A stretch of DNA of 64,000 bases from NCBI GenBank assembly GCA_016178705.1, contig JACOST010000014.1, forward strand, positions 620,001 through 684,000, in the 5' to 3' direction. Below are positions 8,928-19,213 of the stretch, in pieces (position 1 is the stretch's first letter; each line of letters opens with the position of its first letter). Made by a program: the position numbers and the translations under genes. The notes below the pieces were generated by a model. It was not told the DNA's origin and searched no databases. It saw nothing but the letters and a program-made list of their open reading frames with translations. The stretch is from Deltaproteobacteria bacterium. Its GTDB lineage: Bacteria; Desulfobacterota; Binatia; HRBIN30; JACQVA1.

Positions 8928-9701
8928 ATGAACGAGCGACAGCAGCGCTTCGTGTTCGATGACGTCGCGGAACTGTACGCGAGGCGGCGCCCGTCGTATC
9001 CATCGCAGCTCGTCGACGACCTGATTGCGATTGCGGGGTTGCGCGCGGGTTCACGCCTGCTCGAGATCGGCTGTGGGCCGGGAACTGCCAGCGCGTTGCT
9101 TGCCGGCCGTGGCTTCGAGTTGCTGTGTCTCGAGCCGGGCCCGCGGCTGGCTGACTTGGCGCGTCGCCGACTGCAGGACGATCCCCACGCGGTGGTCGTC
9201 ACGACGACCTTCGAAGAGTGGTCGGTCGAAGCCGAGGTCTTCGATCTGGTCTATGCCGCTCAGTCGTTTCACTGGATCGACGCCAGCGTACGCCTCGTGA
9301 AGTCAGCGCAGGCACTCAAGCCAGGTGGCACTCTGGCGATCTTCGGCAACCGTCCGTTGCCGGGTGCCGCCGAGGTCGATGCCGATATCCAGAAGGCCTA
9401 TGCCAAGCACGCGCCTCCGCTCGCCACGCGCGGCGATCTGAGTAATACGCGGGAGAACTTTGCGGCCATGCTTGAGCAGTCGCCGCTATTTCAACCCGCC
9501 CAGTGGCGGGAGTATCCGTGGTACATCGAGTACACGGCCGAGGCCTACGTTGAGCTGCTGCAGACCCACTCCGATCATCAGATGTTGCCCGTCGCGCAAC
9601 GGACACAACTGCTCGAAGCGATTGGCGCAGCGATCATTCGCCATGGTGGGCGGTTGGCGATCGATCACGTTACGGTGCTGTGTTGGGCGCAGCGCAAGTA
9701 G
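8928..9701 (+). CDS. Class I SAM-dependent methyltransferase
   Basis: 257 aa. Motif I LLEIGCGPGTAS lies at about residues 44-55, motif II acidic strand LLCLEPG near 65, motif post-I in VVVTTTFEEW and the catalytic-site strand FDLVYAAQSFHWID near 105. This is the Methyltransf_11/UbiE-like fold. The N-terminal segment FDDVAELYARRRPSYP is shared with a large set of small-molecule methyltransferases in GC-rich bacteria. It sits between the intact SnoaL-like gene and its decayed copy, so the duplication spans it or was inserted beside it. Substrate unknown. Confidence 0.9.
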   Translation: MNERQQRFVFDDVAELYARRRPSYPSQLVDDLIAIAGLRAGSRLLEIGCGPGTASALLAGRGFELLCLEPGPRLADLARRRLQDDPHAVVVTTTFEEWSVEAEVFDLVYAAQSFHWIDASVRLVKSAQALKPGGTLAIFGNRPLPGAAEVDADIQKAYAKHAPPLATRGDLSNTRENFAAMLEQSPLFQPAQWREYPWYIEYTAEAYVELLQTHSDHQMLPVAQRTQLLEAIGAAIIRHGGRLAIDHVTVLCWAQRK

Positions 9702-9764
9702 ATCCAGAAAGACTGCCGTCGACCATGGCCGCTCACCGCAAACGCATTTGAGGATGTCCGAGGT

Positions 9765-9936
9765 ATGAAGCGGCTCGAGTACCAGTACCTCCGCTGTCTC
9801 GACCTGAAGCAGTGGGACGCGATGGCCGAGTGCCTCACGGAGGATGCGACGGCCGCATACGGCGACGGCAAGTAACGCCATCATTCGCGGCGCCGCATTC
9901 TATCGCGACGAGTACGTCAAGATCGGCGGACAGTGA
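9765..9936 (+). pseudogene. Decayed, internally deleted duplicate of the SnoaL-like gene
   Basis: Bases 9765-9872 repeat the 5' part of the gene at 8413 (MKRLEYQYLRCLDLKQW and onward) with only a few changes, then break at GGCAAGTA. The sequence resumes at ATTCGCGGCGCCGCATTC, which matches the parent near base 8724. About 170 bases are missing, the junction creates an in-frame TAA at 9873-9875, and the 3' part stops after GGACAGTGA. The reading frame is 36 codons long and cannot make the fold. Near-identity of the two halves suggests a recent tandem duplication followed by deletion. Confidence 0.9.
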
Positions 9937-9942
9937 AATAAA

Positions 9943-9971
9943 TTGTCAAGATAGTACGGTCGCGGTATAGA
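9943..9971 (+). promoter_or_regulatory. Sigma70-type promoter for the histidine kinase gene
   Basis: TTGTCA (9943-9948, 5 of 6 to consensus), an exact 17-base spacer, then TATAGA (9966-9971, 4 of 6). It lies 67 bases before the ATG of the sensor kinase and just after the SnoaL-like pseudogene. In a GC-rich setting a match this good is unlikely by chance. Confidence 0.55.
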
Positions 9972-10038
9972 GCGAGGCACCAGGGGGGCCAATCGGCGCG
10001 CGCTCTTCGGATGGGGAGATCGCGCGGCGTCCAGTCAG

Positions 10039-11310
10039 ATGACGTCACCGTCGATCGACGAACTGTACGCAGAAGAAACCGCCGACATGGTCGCGGCGCG
10101 TCTGCCATCTATGTGTCTGGCGTTTGCCGGAGTGTTCAGCGCCGCGTGGCTGTTCGAGTACATCGCGCACCCCGAGCGCATGCGCTGGTACGCCATCGTC
10201 TTCGCCCTCGAACTCCTGGCGTGCGCAGCAGCGGTCGCGCTCACCCGTCGTCCAAGTGGCCGGCGCCATGGCGTGGCCGTCGTGGCCTCGACGTGCTGCG
10301 TGTTGTTCATGCTGATCGGGTCGTATCACGTGCTCTTGCGCGGCGAGACCGAGATTATGGCGCTTGCGCTGGTGTATCTCCTCACCGGCGTGACCGTCGG
10401 GATTCCCCTGGGCGGCTACGGGCAGCTGCCGATCGCGGTCGCCGCGGCGCTGGCCTACCTTGGCGCGGTATCATTGGGCGCGGTCAGTGTCACACCGGTA
10501 CCGCTCACGGCGCTAGGGCTCGTATCGATCGGCGCGCTCACAGTGGCGGGCGCGACGTTTCTCGACCGCTACCGCTACGCGTCGTTTCGCCGCACGGAGG
10601 AGTTGCGCCATGCGAACGTGGCGTTGGCGCACGCCAATGAAGCGAAGAACCTTTTCCTCGCCAACGTCTCGCACGAACTGCGCACCCCGCTCAATGTCAT
10701 CCTGGGCTACGCACAGTTGATACTCGACGACGGCTTCGGGCCGCTGTCCGACGGCATGCGGCAGCCACTGGAGCGAATGGTGGCGAGTTCGCAGACGCTG
10801 GTGTACCTGATCAGCGACCTCCTCGACTTGTCACGGATTGAGGCCGGACGGCTGAGTGTCAACTTGGAACCGGTCGCGTTGGCGCCGCTGTTCGCCGAGT
10901 TGAGCACGATGATGGCCCAGTCCATCGCGCACAAGCCGGTGCGTTTCATCGCGGAAGATCCCGACGGATTGATCGTCACAGCGGACCACGACCGATTGCG
11001 ACAAGTGTTGGTCAATCTCTTGTCCAACGCGGCGAAGTTCACCACCCGTGGTGAGATTCGACTGCGCGCCACGGTCAGCAATGGGACGATACGCATCGAA
11101 GTCGTCGACACCGGCGTTGGCATCGCCGCCGCCGATCTCCCGCACCTGTTCGAGCCCTTTCATCGCGCCAGCAATGCCAAGGAGTTCGGTGGGGTCGGCA
11201 TTGGTCTCTCGATCTCCGTGCGGCTGGCCCGCGCGATGGGCGGTGACATCGCGGTGGAGAGCGCACCGAGCAGTGGATCGTGCTTCAGTGTGAAGTTGCA
11301 CGCTGGATAG
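10039..11310 (+). CDS. Membrane sensor histidine kinase
   Basis: 423 aa. The N-terminal 175 residues form about five to six hydrophobic segments without a large extracytoplasmic loop, so sensing is probably within the membrane. A short linker leads to the HisKA domain with the H-box SHELRTPLNVILGYAQ near residues 213-228 (phosphorylated His at about 214). The HATPase domain follows: N-box NLLSNAAKF, G1 DTGVGIA, F-box FEPFHRA and G2 GVGIGLSIS, ending AMGGDIAVESAPSSG. All catalytic boxes look intact. No response regulator gene adjoins it, so it is an orphan kinase. A strong promoter candidate lies at 9943-9971. Confidence 0.93.
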   Translation: MTSPSIDELYAEETADMVAARLPSMCLAFAGVFSAAWLFEYIAHPERMRWYAIVFALELLACAAAVALTRRPSGRRHGVAVVASTCCVLFMLIGSYHVLLRGETEIMALALVYLLTGVTVGIPLGGYGQLPIAVAAALAYLGAVSLGAVSVTPVPLTALGLVSIGALTVAGATFLDRYRYASFRRTEELRHANVALAHANEAKNLFLANVSHELRTPLNVILGYAQLILDDGFGPLSDGMRQPLERMVASSQTLVYLISDLLDLSRIEAGRLSVNLEPVALAPLFAELSTMMAQSIAHKPVRFIAEDPDGLIVTADHDRLRQVLVNLLSNAAKFTTRGEIRLRATVSNGTIRIEVVDTGVGIAAADLPHLFEPFHRASNAKEFGGVGIGLSISVRLARAMGGDIAVESAPSSGSCFSVKLHAG

Positions 11311-11328
11311 CGGCCATGGCGTCCCGCG

Positions 11329-11904
11329 TCACCCCTTCAGACGCCGCAACGGTGGGCTCGCTTTAGCCGGCCGCTTGCGCAGGCGGCCCACTCGACTTTC
11401 GAGCAACGCGTCGGCTTGCGCCAGCAGCGCATGATTGTTTGTGTACTTCTCGATCATGTAGCTGAGATCACCGAGGTCGTGAATCAAGAGCTGCACTGCC
11501 CGCTCACGTTCAGCCTCACCCTTCAGTGAGTGCAAGAGATCCAGTACGACGTCCTCGATCTCCGAGCTCTCGATTTCGACCGAGATCTCGAAGGCTCGCT
11601 CAAGCGAAATCCCGCTGCGGACCTCGCGATGGAAGCGATCAAGCAGGCGCCCGAGATGCTGCACGCGCTTGGGTGTCAGCCCGATGCTGGCTGGCATGGC
11701 GTGGCGCGCGCCTTCGAGCAGCCCCGACACCAACGCCAACGCGCCAAAGTGGCGCGACTCATGTTGCGCCATATCGAACCAAAACCGCCGCAACGGCTCG
11801 GGACGGTCGAACTGGCTCTCGAACAGACAGTAGAGCTGCATCGTGCGGCGCTCGAGTTCCATGGCCGCGTCGATCAGGCGTTGCAATCCCGTGGATGAGG
11901 GCAT
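11329..11904 (-). CDS. Ferritin-like/rubrerythrin-like helical protein
   Basis: 191 aa, all helical. Potential di-iron ligands appear in ferritin-like spacing: ELERRTMQLY in helix 1, QHESRHFGAL in helix 2 and EIESSEIEDVV in helix 3, each with Glu and one with His. There is no rubredoxin-type Cys4 centre, so if it binds iron it belongs to the stand-alone ferritin-like group. The C-terminal 20 residues are Arg/Lys/Pro-rich. It converges with the sensor kinase and lies opposite the DUF507 pair. The role could be peroxide or iron handling, but the iron-binding assignment is inferred from residue pattern alone. Confidence 0.6.
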   Translation of the reverse strand: MPSSTGLQRLIDAAMELERRTMQLYCLFESQFDRPEPLRRFWFDMAQHESRHFGALALVSGLLEGARHAMPASIGLTPKRVQHLGRLLDRFHREVRSGISLERAFEISVEIESSEIEDVVLDLLHSLKGEAERERAVQLLIHDLGDLSYMIEKYTNNHALLAQADALLESRVGRLRKRPAKASPPLRRLKG

Positions 11905-12109
11905 GACTCAAGCCGCGGTGGACGACCGGATGGAGAACGAGCCAGACACCTTGCCTACCTAGCGAAGCTGAAGAAGGAGAGTCAACCGCGCGGGCTAGCG
12001 TATTTTGAGGCGGGGGCACGCATCGCAGACAACCTGTCCCCGCGAACGGCGCCACTTACCGCGCGCCGGTCGGTTGCGCCCGCGCGGCGATGCGGATAGG
12101 TAGGAGCAG

Positions 12110-12379
12110 GTGCGGGACAACGAAATTCAACGGCTGGCGCAGATCACTGCGCGCGGGCTTTGTGCGCACGGGTTCATTCAGGCGAAGGGGGACCAGGGGC
12201 GCATCGCCAGCCGCATCAGCGAGATCATCGCCAAGAGCTTCGCCGACGAGGCGGCCTTGATCGCCGAGGCCGAGCGGTTGGCCGCCACCCACGCACGCCA
12301 AATGGTCGGCATGGACCGTGAACGCATCGTGCGTGGCATCCTCGAACGGTTGGCCCGTGAGCGCGACTTCCCGTTGTGA
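12110..12379 (+). CDS. DUF507 family protein, first of pair
   Basis: 89 aa, begins with GTG preceded by TAGGAGCAG. Small helical protein with conserved RGLCAHGFI near the start and RIVRGILERLARERDF at the end, matching DUF507, found as tandem pairs in deltaproteobacteria and related deep-branching groups. It overlaps the next gene by one base (TGATG), so the pair is translationally coupled. No function has been established for the family. Position immediately before groES-groEL may hint at stress or housekeeping expression, but a promoter lies between them. Confidence 0.75.
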   Translation: MRDNEIQRLAQITARGLCAHGFIQAKGDQGRIASRISEIIAKSFADEAALIAEAERLAATHARQMVGMDRERIVRGILERLARERDFPL

Positions 12380-12654
12380 TGAAGAAGTTGAGTGAAGCCC
12401 GCGTCTCATTTCTCGCCCACGAGATCCTCCGAGCCTTGCGCAGCGAGGGGTTGGTGGAGGTCGAGCATGAACGGCTGGCCCTGGCCGATTTGAAGCAATT
12501 GCTGAATCAGGAGGATGAACTCTCCGAGCGCATCGATGCCACGGTTCGGCAGAAGATTGGTACGCTGTCGCGCAAGATCCCGCCCGGTAGTCGCGAGTGG
12601 GATGTGCTCTACCGCCAGTACTGGGAGCAGGAACTGCGCAAGATCAGACCGTAG
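12379..12654 (+). CDS. DUF507 family protein, second of pair
   Basis: 91 aa. The A of its ATG is the last base of the preceding gene's stop. Sequence KLSEARVSFLAHEILRALRS followed by LNQEDELSERIDATVRQKIGTL and a C-terminal WDVLYRQYWEQEL agrees with DUF507. It is a distant paralogue of the first gene, sharing the helical pattern but little identity. The two products may form a heterodimer, which is an inference from coupling. A GTG one codon upstream is an alternative start. Confidence 0.75.
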   Translation: MKKLSEARVSFLAHEILRALRSEGLVEVEHERLALADLKQLLNQEDELSERIDATVRQKIGTLSRKIPPGSREWDVLYRQYWEQELRKIRP

Positions 12655-12660
12655 CACCCC

Positions 12661-12688
12661 TTGACAGTGGGGCGCGGGTGGTTAATCT
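12661..12688 (+). promoter_or_regulatory. Candidate promoter of groES-groEL
   Basis: A perfect TTGACA at 12661-12666 is followed after 16 bases by TAATCT (12683-12688). The -35 box could also serve as the CTTGACA of a heat-shock sigma factor, but no CCCCAT-type -10 follows. No CIRCE inverted repeat (TTAGCACTC-N9-GAGTGCTAA) is present between 12655 and the groES start. Confidence 0.4.
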
Positions 12689-12775
12689 TCCGCCGGTTTT
12701 CTACCGCGGCGTTGCTGCGGTCGCAAATCATTGGCTTAAATTCGGATTGCACCACCAGGAGGAAAGGAGAGAACC

Positions 12776-14745
<1,970 letters not shown>

Positions 14746-14770
14746 GTCGCTCCCCGGAGCGTGCAACAAC

Positions 14771-14812
14771 AAAAGGGCGTCCGCGCACAGCGCGGGCGCC
14801 CTTTTGCTTTTC
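14771..14812 (+). terminator. Rho-independent terminator after groEL
   Basis: Arms AAAAGGGCGTCCGCG (14771-14785) and CGCGGGCGCCCTTTT (14791-14805) pair over 15 bases with one G-U, loop CACAG, followed by TTTTGCTTTTC. It sits 26 bases after the groEL stop. It also faces the end of the convergent LamG-domain gene. Confidence 0.88.
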
Positions 14813-14830
14813 TCGAACCGCTTGGCTTGA

Positions 14831-15985
14831 TCAGCGAGTGCTGCGGTTCGCGATCTCCGCAAGTGACAGCGCGCGATTATACGCTTGGAAATCGCTCATC
14901 GTGCCGCGCGCGCCGGGACCGCCGCCGGGGTGATCGGACCCGATGTAGAGCGGCCCATTCGGCGGGATGAAATTTCCGTAGTACGGGCTTTGACCGGCCA
15001 ATCGCCCATCGACGTATAGAGACGCCAACTTCTGCCCCGTCGTTGGATCCTCGCCCCACGTCGCCGTCACCGTGTGCTCTTCACCCGGTTGCCAGCGAAT
15101 CGGGATGCCCGCACCGCTCTCGTGCCCGGTGTCGTCGGCGAGCAAGAAGCGCAGATACTGTCCGTTCTTGGTGATTTGCAGTCGATTGTCCCACTCATTC
15201 GGTGTGCGCAGCTGCGCCAAGGACGCATCGGTCTCTTCCGCTCCCGACCAATCGGGTTGAATCTTGAACGAAATCGTTCCGGCCTCGCCCGTCAGGCCAC
15301 CGGCATTCGGCACGGTGAATTGCGCGTCCTCGGAGAACTTGGTGCCCTGCCCATCAAACGCGATGCCCTCAGCCAACGTGGCTTGATCGCCCTTGTCCGG
15401 CTGAACCGAGTTGTCGAACGACAACGCCAGCACCGGCCCGTTCTCATCTTGGTTCTGCTTCTCGTCCTTGACTTGCTTGCCCGGGCCGCCTGCCGACGGC
15501 ACCAACGCGATCGATTCATCGGTCCCACCGCCTGCCGGGCTGCTCGGCTTCTCGAATAGCGCCGGCCCAACAACCGGTGCAGTCACGCTAATCGAATTGC
15601 CGGCGGAGATCGGTGCCGAGCTTCCACTCACGCCGACGCTCCCTCGCGCGCGGCTCCCGACGCTGCCTACCGTGGCGCTGCCGCGCTCACTCGGTTCGGT
15701 CGCGTCGCCAGTCGATCCAGAAACAGCCGCACCGGCACCGCGGGCGCCGCCGACAGCGGCCGCACCAGCCGGTGCATCGAAGTGGCCCGGCGAACCAGCA
15801 TCAGCGCCTTCCGGATAGTCGACCAATCCACCACGCTTGGCGATGGCCTTGCCAGCCAACGCGGCCATTCGATTGCGGGCGACAGCCGGTTCCTCGGCAT
15901 CACTGCCGCGAAATCGCTGCACCACCACGCCGACAGTCACCAGCAAACACGCCCCGGCAACGAGGGCTACCCATGGTCTTGTCAT
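14831..15985 (-). CDS. LamG/concanavalin-like lectin domain protein, membrane-anchored
   Basis: 384 aa. An N-terminal hydrophobic segment (MTRPWVALVAGACLLVTVGV) acts as signal anchor. Residues about 35-190 are low-complexity Gly/Ser/Ala/Pro sequence. From about 190 a LamG-like jelly roll follows (LALSFDNSV, GTISFKIQPDWSG, WQPGEEHTVTATWGED, ASLYVDGRLAGQSP, PLYIGSDHPGG) and the end DFQAYNRALSLAEI is the standard closing motif of LamG_3 domains. Such modules bind glycans or proteins at the cell surface. The linker suggests display away from the membrane. It is convergent with groEL and divergent from engB. Confidence 0.8.
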   Translation of the reverse strand: MTRPWVALVAGACLLVTVGVVVQRFRGSDAEEPAVARNRMAALAGKAIAKRGGLVDYPEGADAGSPGHFDAPAGAAAVGGARGAGAAVSGSTGDATEPSERGSATVGSVGSRARGSVGVSGSSAPISAGNSISVTAPVVGPALFEKPSSPAGGGTDESIALVPSAGGPGKQVKDEKQNQDENGPVLALSFDNSVQPDKGDQATLAEGIAFDGQGTKFSEDAQFTVPNAGGLTGEAGTISFKIQPDWSGAEETDASLAQLRTPNEWDNRLQITKNGQYLRFLLADDTGHESGAGIPIRWQPGEEHTVTATWGEDPTTGQKLASLYVDGRLAGQSPYYGNFIPPNGPLYIGSDHPGGGPGARGTMSDFQAYNRALSLAEIANRSTR

Positions 15986-16104
15986 CGTTCAGCTCGTACC
16001 TGCGTGGATGGTGATATGAGCCGGCGTGACTGTCAACACCTCGATGACATTTGGGCAAACCCCCGAGCTGGCCTCCGTGGGCGTCCGCTGCTACGAACTC
16101 GGTC

Positions 16105-16695
16105 ATGCGCATCACTTCCGCTCGGTTTCTGAGTGCCGCGAGCGGTACGAATCATCTGCCGCGGCATGCCTGGCCCGAGATTGCGTTCGCTGGCCGGTCG
16201 AATGTCGGCAAGTCGTCGCTGCTCAACCGACTGGTCGGACAGCACAAACTCGCGCGAGTCAGCAAGACCCCGGGGCGGACGCAGCAACTGAATTTTTTTG
16301 TCTTGAATGAAGCGGTGGTCTTCGTCGACTTGCCGGGCTACGGCTTCGCTCGCGTCCCGCTCGCCGTGAAGCAGCAGTGGGGTCAATTGGTCGAATCGTA
16401 TCTGACCGATCGGCGGGCATTGTCAGCCGTGGTTGTCATCATCGATGTCCGACGCGGAATCGAAGCGGACGATCAGCAACTGCTCGATTTTCTCGCGGTG
16501 CAGGACATTCCAACCCTGCTCGTCGTCACCAAAGCCGACAAGCTCAACCGCGGCGACCTGACGCGGCAGACGGCGGCGTTACACGCGCGCGCGGGGTACC
16601 CGCTCTGCATCGTCTCGTCTCACACCGGCGCGGGCATCGACCAGCTCTGGGCTGCGATCGAAGCGAGGCTGGGCGCTCGGAAGCGAGCGCGATGA
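16105..16695 (+). CDS. engB: Ribosome biogenesis GTPase EngB (YihA/YsxC)
   Basis: 196 aa, typical size. G1 GRSNVGKSS is near residues 30-38, the G2 region KTPGRTQ near 57, G3 DLPGYGFA near 75, G4 TKADKLNR near 141 and G5 SSHTGAG near 175. The N-terminal lead ITSARFLSAAS is characteristic. EngB acts late in 50S subunit assembly. I chose ATG at 16105 because the family starts there; the Shine-Dalgarno match is weak. The upstream in-frame extension has no domain content. Confidence 0.96.
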   Translation: MRITSARFLSAASGTNHLPRHAWPEIAFAGRSNVGKSSLLNRLVGQHKLARVSKTPGRTQQLNFFVLNEAVVFVDLPGYGFARVPLAVKQQWGQLVESYLTDRRALSAVVVIIDVRRGIEADDQQLLDFLAVQDIPTLLVVTKADKLNRGDLTRQTAALHARAGYPLCIVSSHTGAGIDQLWAAIEARLGARKRAR

Positions 16696-16759
16696 TCTTC
16701 TCGCAGTCCAGCGTACCGGCAGCTTTCGCGTGCCAGTTGCATATAGTAGGTTTCGCGCG

Positions 16760-17602
16760 ATGACGGCGCACGGCTTGATCAGCGTGATCATTCCGACCTT
16801 CAATCGACACGCGTTGGTGCGTGAAGCAGTTCGATCCGTGCTCGCCCAGCGCGGCGACCAGACGATTGAACTGACCATTGAAGTGATCGTCGTCGACGAC
16901 GGATCGGACGATGGGACTGAAGCCGCGCTTGCCCCGTTCGCGGATCGCGTGCGCTACCTGTGGCAACCCAACCGCGGCGTCGCCGCGGCACGCAACACCG
17001 GCGCTCGCAGTTCGACCGGTGAGTGGCTGGCGTTTCTCGACTCGGACGATCTGTGGTTGCCCGACAAACTCGCTGCCCAGATCGCTTTCATACGCGCGCA
17101 TCCGCACACGCGTATCTGCCAGACCGGAGAGATTTGGATTCGCAACGGCGTGCGCGTCAATCCACCCCAACATCATCGCATCCCCGACGGCAACATCTTC
17201 CTGCCCAGCCTGCGGCGCTGCTTGATCAGCGCCTCCGCGGTCATGATGCGCCGCGACCTGTTCGAAGCCGCCGGCGGCTTCGACGAGAGTCTGCCCGCGT
17301 GTGAGGACTATGATTTGTGGCTGCGGATCGCGCGCGACACTCCGGTCGCGCTCCTCGATCAGCCGCTCGTGATCAAACGCCGCGGCTACCCCGATCAACT
17401 ATCGCAACGATACTGGGGCATGGATCGCTTTCGCGTGCAGGCTCTGCGCAAACTGCTCGCAGATCCCGCCCTCGATGGCGCGCGCCGTGCCGCCGTTGCC
17501 GCCGTCTTCGCGGAGAAATGCGCCATCCTCGCCAACGGCGCCAGCAAGCGGGGGCAGCCAAACAACGCCGCCCACTATCGTGACCTTGCCGCGCATGCCT
17601 GA
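16760..17602 (+). CDS. Family 2 glycosyltransferase
   Basis: 280 aa GT-A fold enzyme. It opens LISVIIPTFNRHALVREA, has the nucleotide-binding VVDDGSDDGTE near residue 47, the DxD-containing LDSDDLWLPDKL near 94 (metal site), and the acceptor-side ED in PACEDYDLWLR. This is the single-domain GT2 type that transfers a sugar to a lipid- or protein-linked acceptor on the cytoplasmic face. Its stop overlaps the next gene by 8 bases, starting a run of four coupled genes ending in murI. Donor and acceptor are not predictable. Confidence 0.9.
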   Translation: MTAHGLISVIIPTFNRHALVREAVRSVLAQRGDQTIELTIEVIVVDDGSDDGTEAALAPFADRVRYLWQPNRGVAAARNTGARSSTGEWLAFLDSDDLWLPDKLAAQIAFIRAHPHTRICQTGEIWIRNGVRVNPPQHHRIPDGNIFLPSLRRCLISASAVMMRRDLFEAAGGFDESLPACEDYDLWLRIARDTPVALLDQPLVIKRRGYPDQLSQRYWGMDRFRVQALRKLLADPALDGARRAAVAAVFAEKCAILANGASKRGQPNNAAHYRDLAAHA

Positions 17603-18137
17603 TCACGCGACCACGGCCGCCGTGCACGCCTATGCGGCGGCGCGCCGCTTCTCGACCGCGACGCGCGAGCGCTGGCTACGGCTCGCGTCCAGCGATCAAG
17701 CCGCGTTGCTGCGGCTCGCTGAACAACTGCGCCTGGGCGAAAACCAGTTCCGCGATTTTCTCGATTGCAGCGAAGATATCGCCGGACGTGACGGTTGCAC
17801 AATCGGCGAGGTGTGGGCACGCGAGCCGATGGTGACCACCCTGGCGCGTGATCTCGGACGTAACCAGATGATCGCCGCGCTGCGGGCCGCGCTGCGTCCG
17901 TTGCGTTTTCCCCAACTCGCCGCGGCCGACGCGCGGTTGGCCGAACTCGTGCGCCAGCTCAACTTGCCCGCGGGGGTACGCCTGCAGTTCCCACTCCAGC
18001 TGGAAGGCGACGAAGTTCGCGTCGAGCTGCGCGCCAACAGCGCCGCGGCGCTGCGCGAGTGCGCCGCCGCCGTGCAACGCGCGCTCGACAGTCCGGCGCT
18101 GGACGACGTCTTCCGTACGTTGGAGCACGCACTGTGA
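17595..18137 (+). CDS. Helical protein of unknown function, coupled to the SPL-like gene
   Basis: 180 aa. It overlaps the glycosyltransferase by 8 bases at its start and the radical SAM gene by GTGA at its end. The N-terminal half is helical (FSTATRERWLRLASSDQAAL, then RLAEQLRLGENQFRDFLD). The middle includes GRDGCTIGEVWARE, and the C-terminal part reads like alternating strands and helices ending RTLEHAL. No catalytic motif is recognised. The tight coupling suggests that it works with the radical SAM protein, but that is inference. Confidence 0.7.
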   Translation: MPDHATTAAVHAYAAARRFSTATRERWLRLASSDQAALLRLAEQLRLGENQFRDFLDCSEDIAGRDGCTIGEVWAREPMVTTLARDLGRNQMIAALRAALRPLRFPQLAAADARLAELVRQLNLPAGVRLQFPLQLEGDEVRVELRANSAAALRECAAAVQRALDSPALDDVFRTLEHAL

Positions 18138-19213
18138 CGCCGTGGCGCCCTGAACAGATCTGGATTGCACCCGGCGAAGAAGACACGCCGATTGCCCGGC
18201 GGGTACGCGCTGCGCTGCCGGATGTCCCGTGCGTCACCGCCGAAGTCGGCGAATCGGCCGCGGCGGATCGCTTCGCGGCCGGCAAGCGACGCCTCGTCCT
18301 GCAGCGCCATCGCGGTAGTTGGCTGCAGCACTGTCCGGCCGGAACCGCCGGGCTGGTCTGCTGCAACTACTTGGTGGTGAACTTCGCGTCGAACTGTCCC
18401 TACGATTGCAGCTACTGCTTCCTGCAGGAGTACATCGCCAACAATCCCGCGATCAAGGCGTTCACCAACATCGACGATGGCCTCGCCGAAATCGCCACGG
18501 TGCTGCGCGCGCACCCGCAACGCGACTTCCGTATCGGCACCGGCGAGCTGGCCGACAGCCTCGCGCTCGATCCGATCACTGGCCTGACGAGCGACCTGGT
18601 CCCGTTCTTCGCCGCACATCGCAACGTCACGCTCGAATTGAAAACCAAGAGCGACTGCATCGACAATCTGCTCCGACTCGATCCGCAAGACCGCGTCGTG
18701 GTGTCGTGGTCGGTGAACGCGCCGACGATCTGCTCCAACGACGAAGCCGGCACGGCATCGTTGAGCGAACGCATCGCCGCCGCGCGCCGCGTGCAGGCCG
18801 CCGGCTATCGCGTGGGGTTTCACTTCGATCCGCTCATCGAACATCCCGGTTGGGCCGAAGGCTATCGCGAAACGGTGGCAATGATCGCCGCCGTCGTCGA
18901 TCCGCGCCGCATCGCGTGGATTAGTTTAGGAAGCCTACGCCTCTCGCCCGGTCTCCGCACGGCCATGCGGGCCCGACCAACAACGACACAGGTCTTAGGC
19001 GGCGAGTTGGTTCCGGGACCCGACGGCAAAGCGCGGGTGTGGCGCGGCTTGCGGATGCAGATGTATCGTACTGTCGAGGGCTATCTTCGCGAAGCGTTTC
19101 CGAACGTACCGAGCTACCTCTGCATGGAGCCCGCCAGCGTGTGGCAACAGGTGCGTGGGGAAGTACCCAGCGACCGCGAGGTCGCGCAGCGTTTAGTCGC
19201 AGGCGCGCTGTGA
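18134..19213 (+). CDS. Spore-photoproduct-lyase-like radical SAM protein
   Basis: 359 aa. The 4Fe-4S motif CPYDCSYC (CxxxCxxC) is near residue 93, preceded by CCNYLVVNFASN as in spore photoproduct lyase (SPL). Later segments SWSVNAPTIC, AARRVQAAGYRVGFHFDPL and HPGWAEGY match SPL barrel elements. SPL repairs the thymine dimer of UV-damaged spore DNA; this organism shows no sign of sporulation. Where Bacillus SPL carries the hydrogen-donating Cys141 (in EAACTSD), this protein reads IGTGELADS and has no Cys, so it may do different chemistry. It starts at GTG overlapping the upstream stop, and murI starts the same way inside its own stop. Confidence 0.85.
   Translation: MTPWRPEQIWIAPGEEDTPIARRVRAALPDVPCVTAEVGESAAADRFAAGKRRLVLQRHRGSWLQHCPAGTAGLVCCNYLVVNFASNCPYDCSYCFLQEYIANNPAIKAFTNIDDGLAEIATVLRAHPQRDFRIGTGELADSLALDPITGLTSDLVPFFAAHRNVTLELKTKSDCIDNLLRLDPQDRVVVSWSVNAPTICSNDEAGTASLSERIAAARRVQAAGYRVGFHFDPLIEHPGWAEGYRETVAMIAAVVDPRRIAWISLGSLRLSPGLRTAMRARPTTTQVLGGELVPGPDGKARVWRGLRMQMYRTVEGYLREAFPNVPSYLCMEPASVWQQVRGEVPSDREVAQRLVAGAL

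Noticed and set aside
9486-9884. Minus-strand frame of 132 codons over the SnoaL-like pseudogene
   Set aside because: Antisense to the end of the methyltransferase gene and the pseudogene, and the same pattern appears antisense to the intact SnoaL-like gene.
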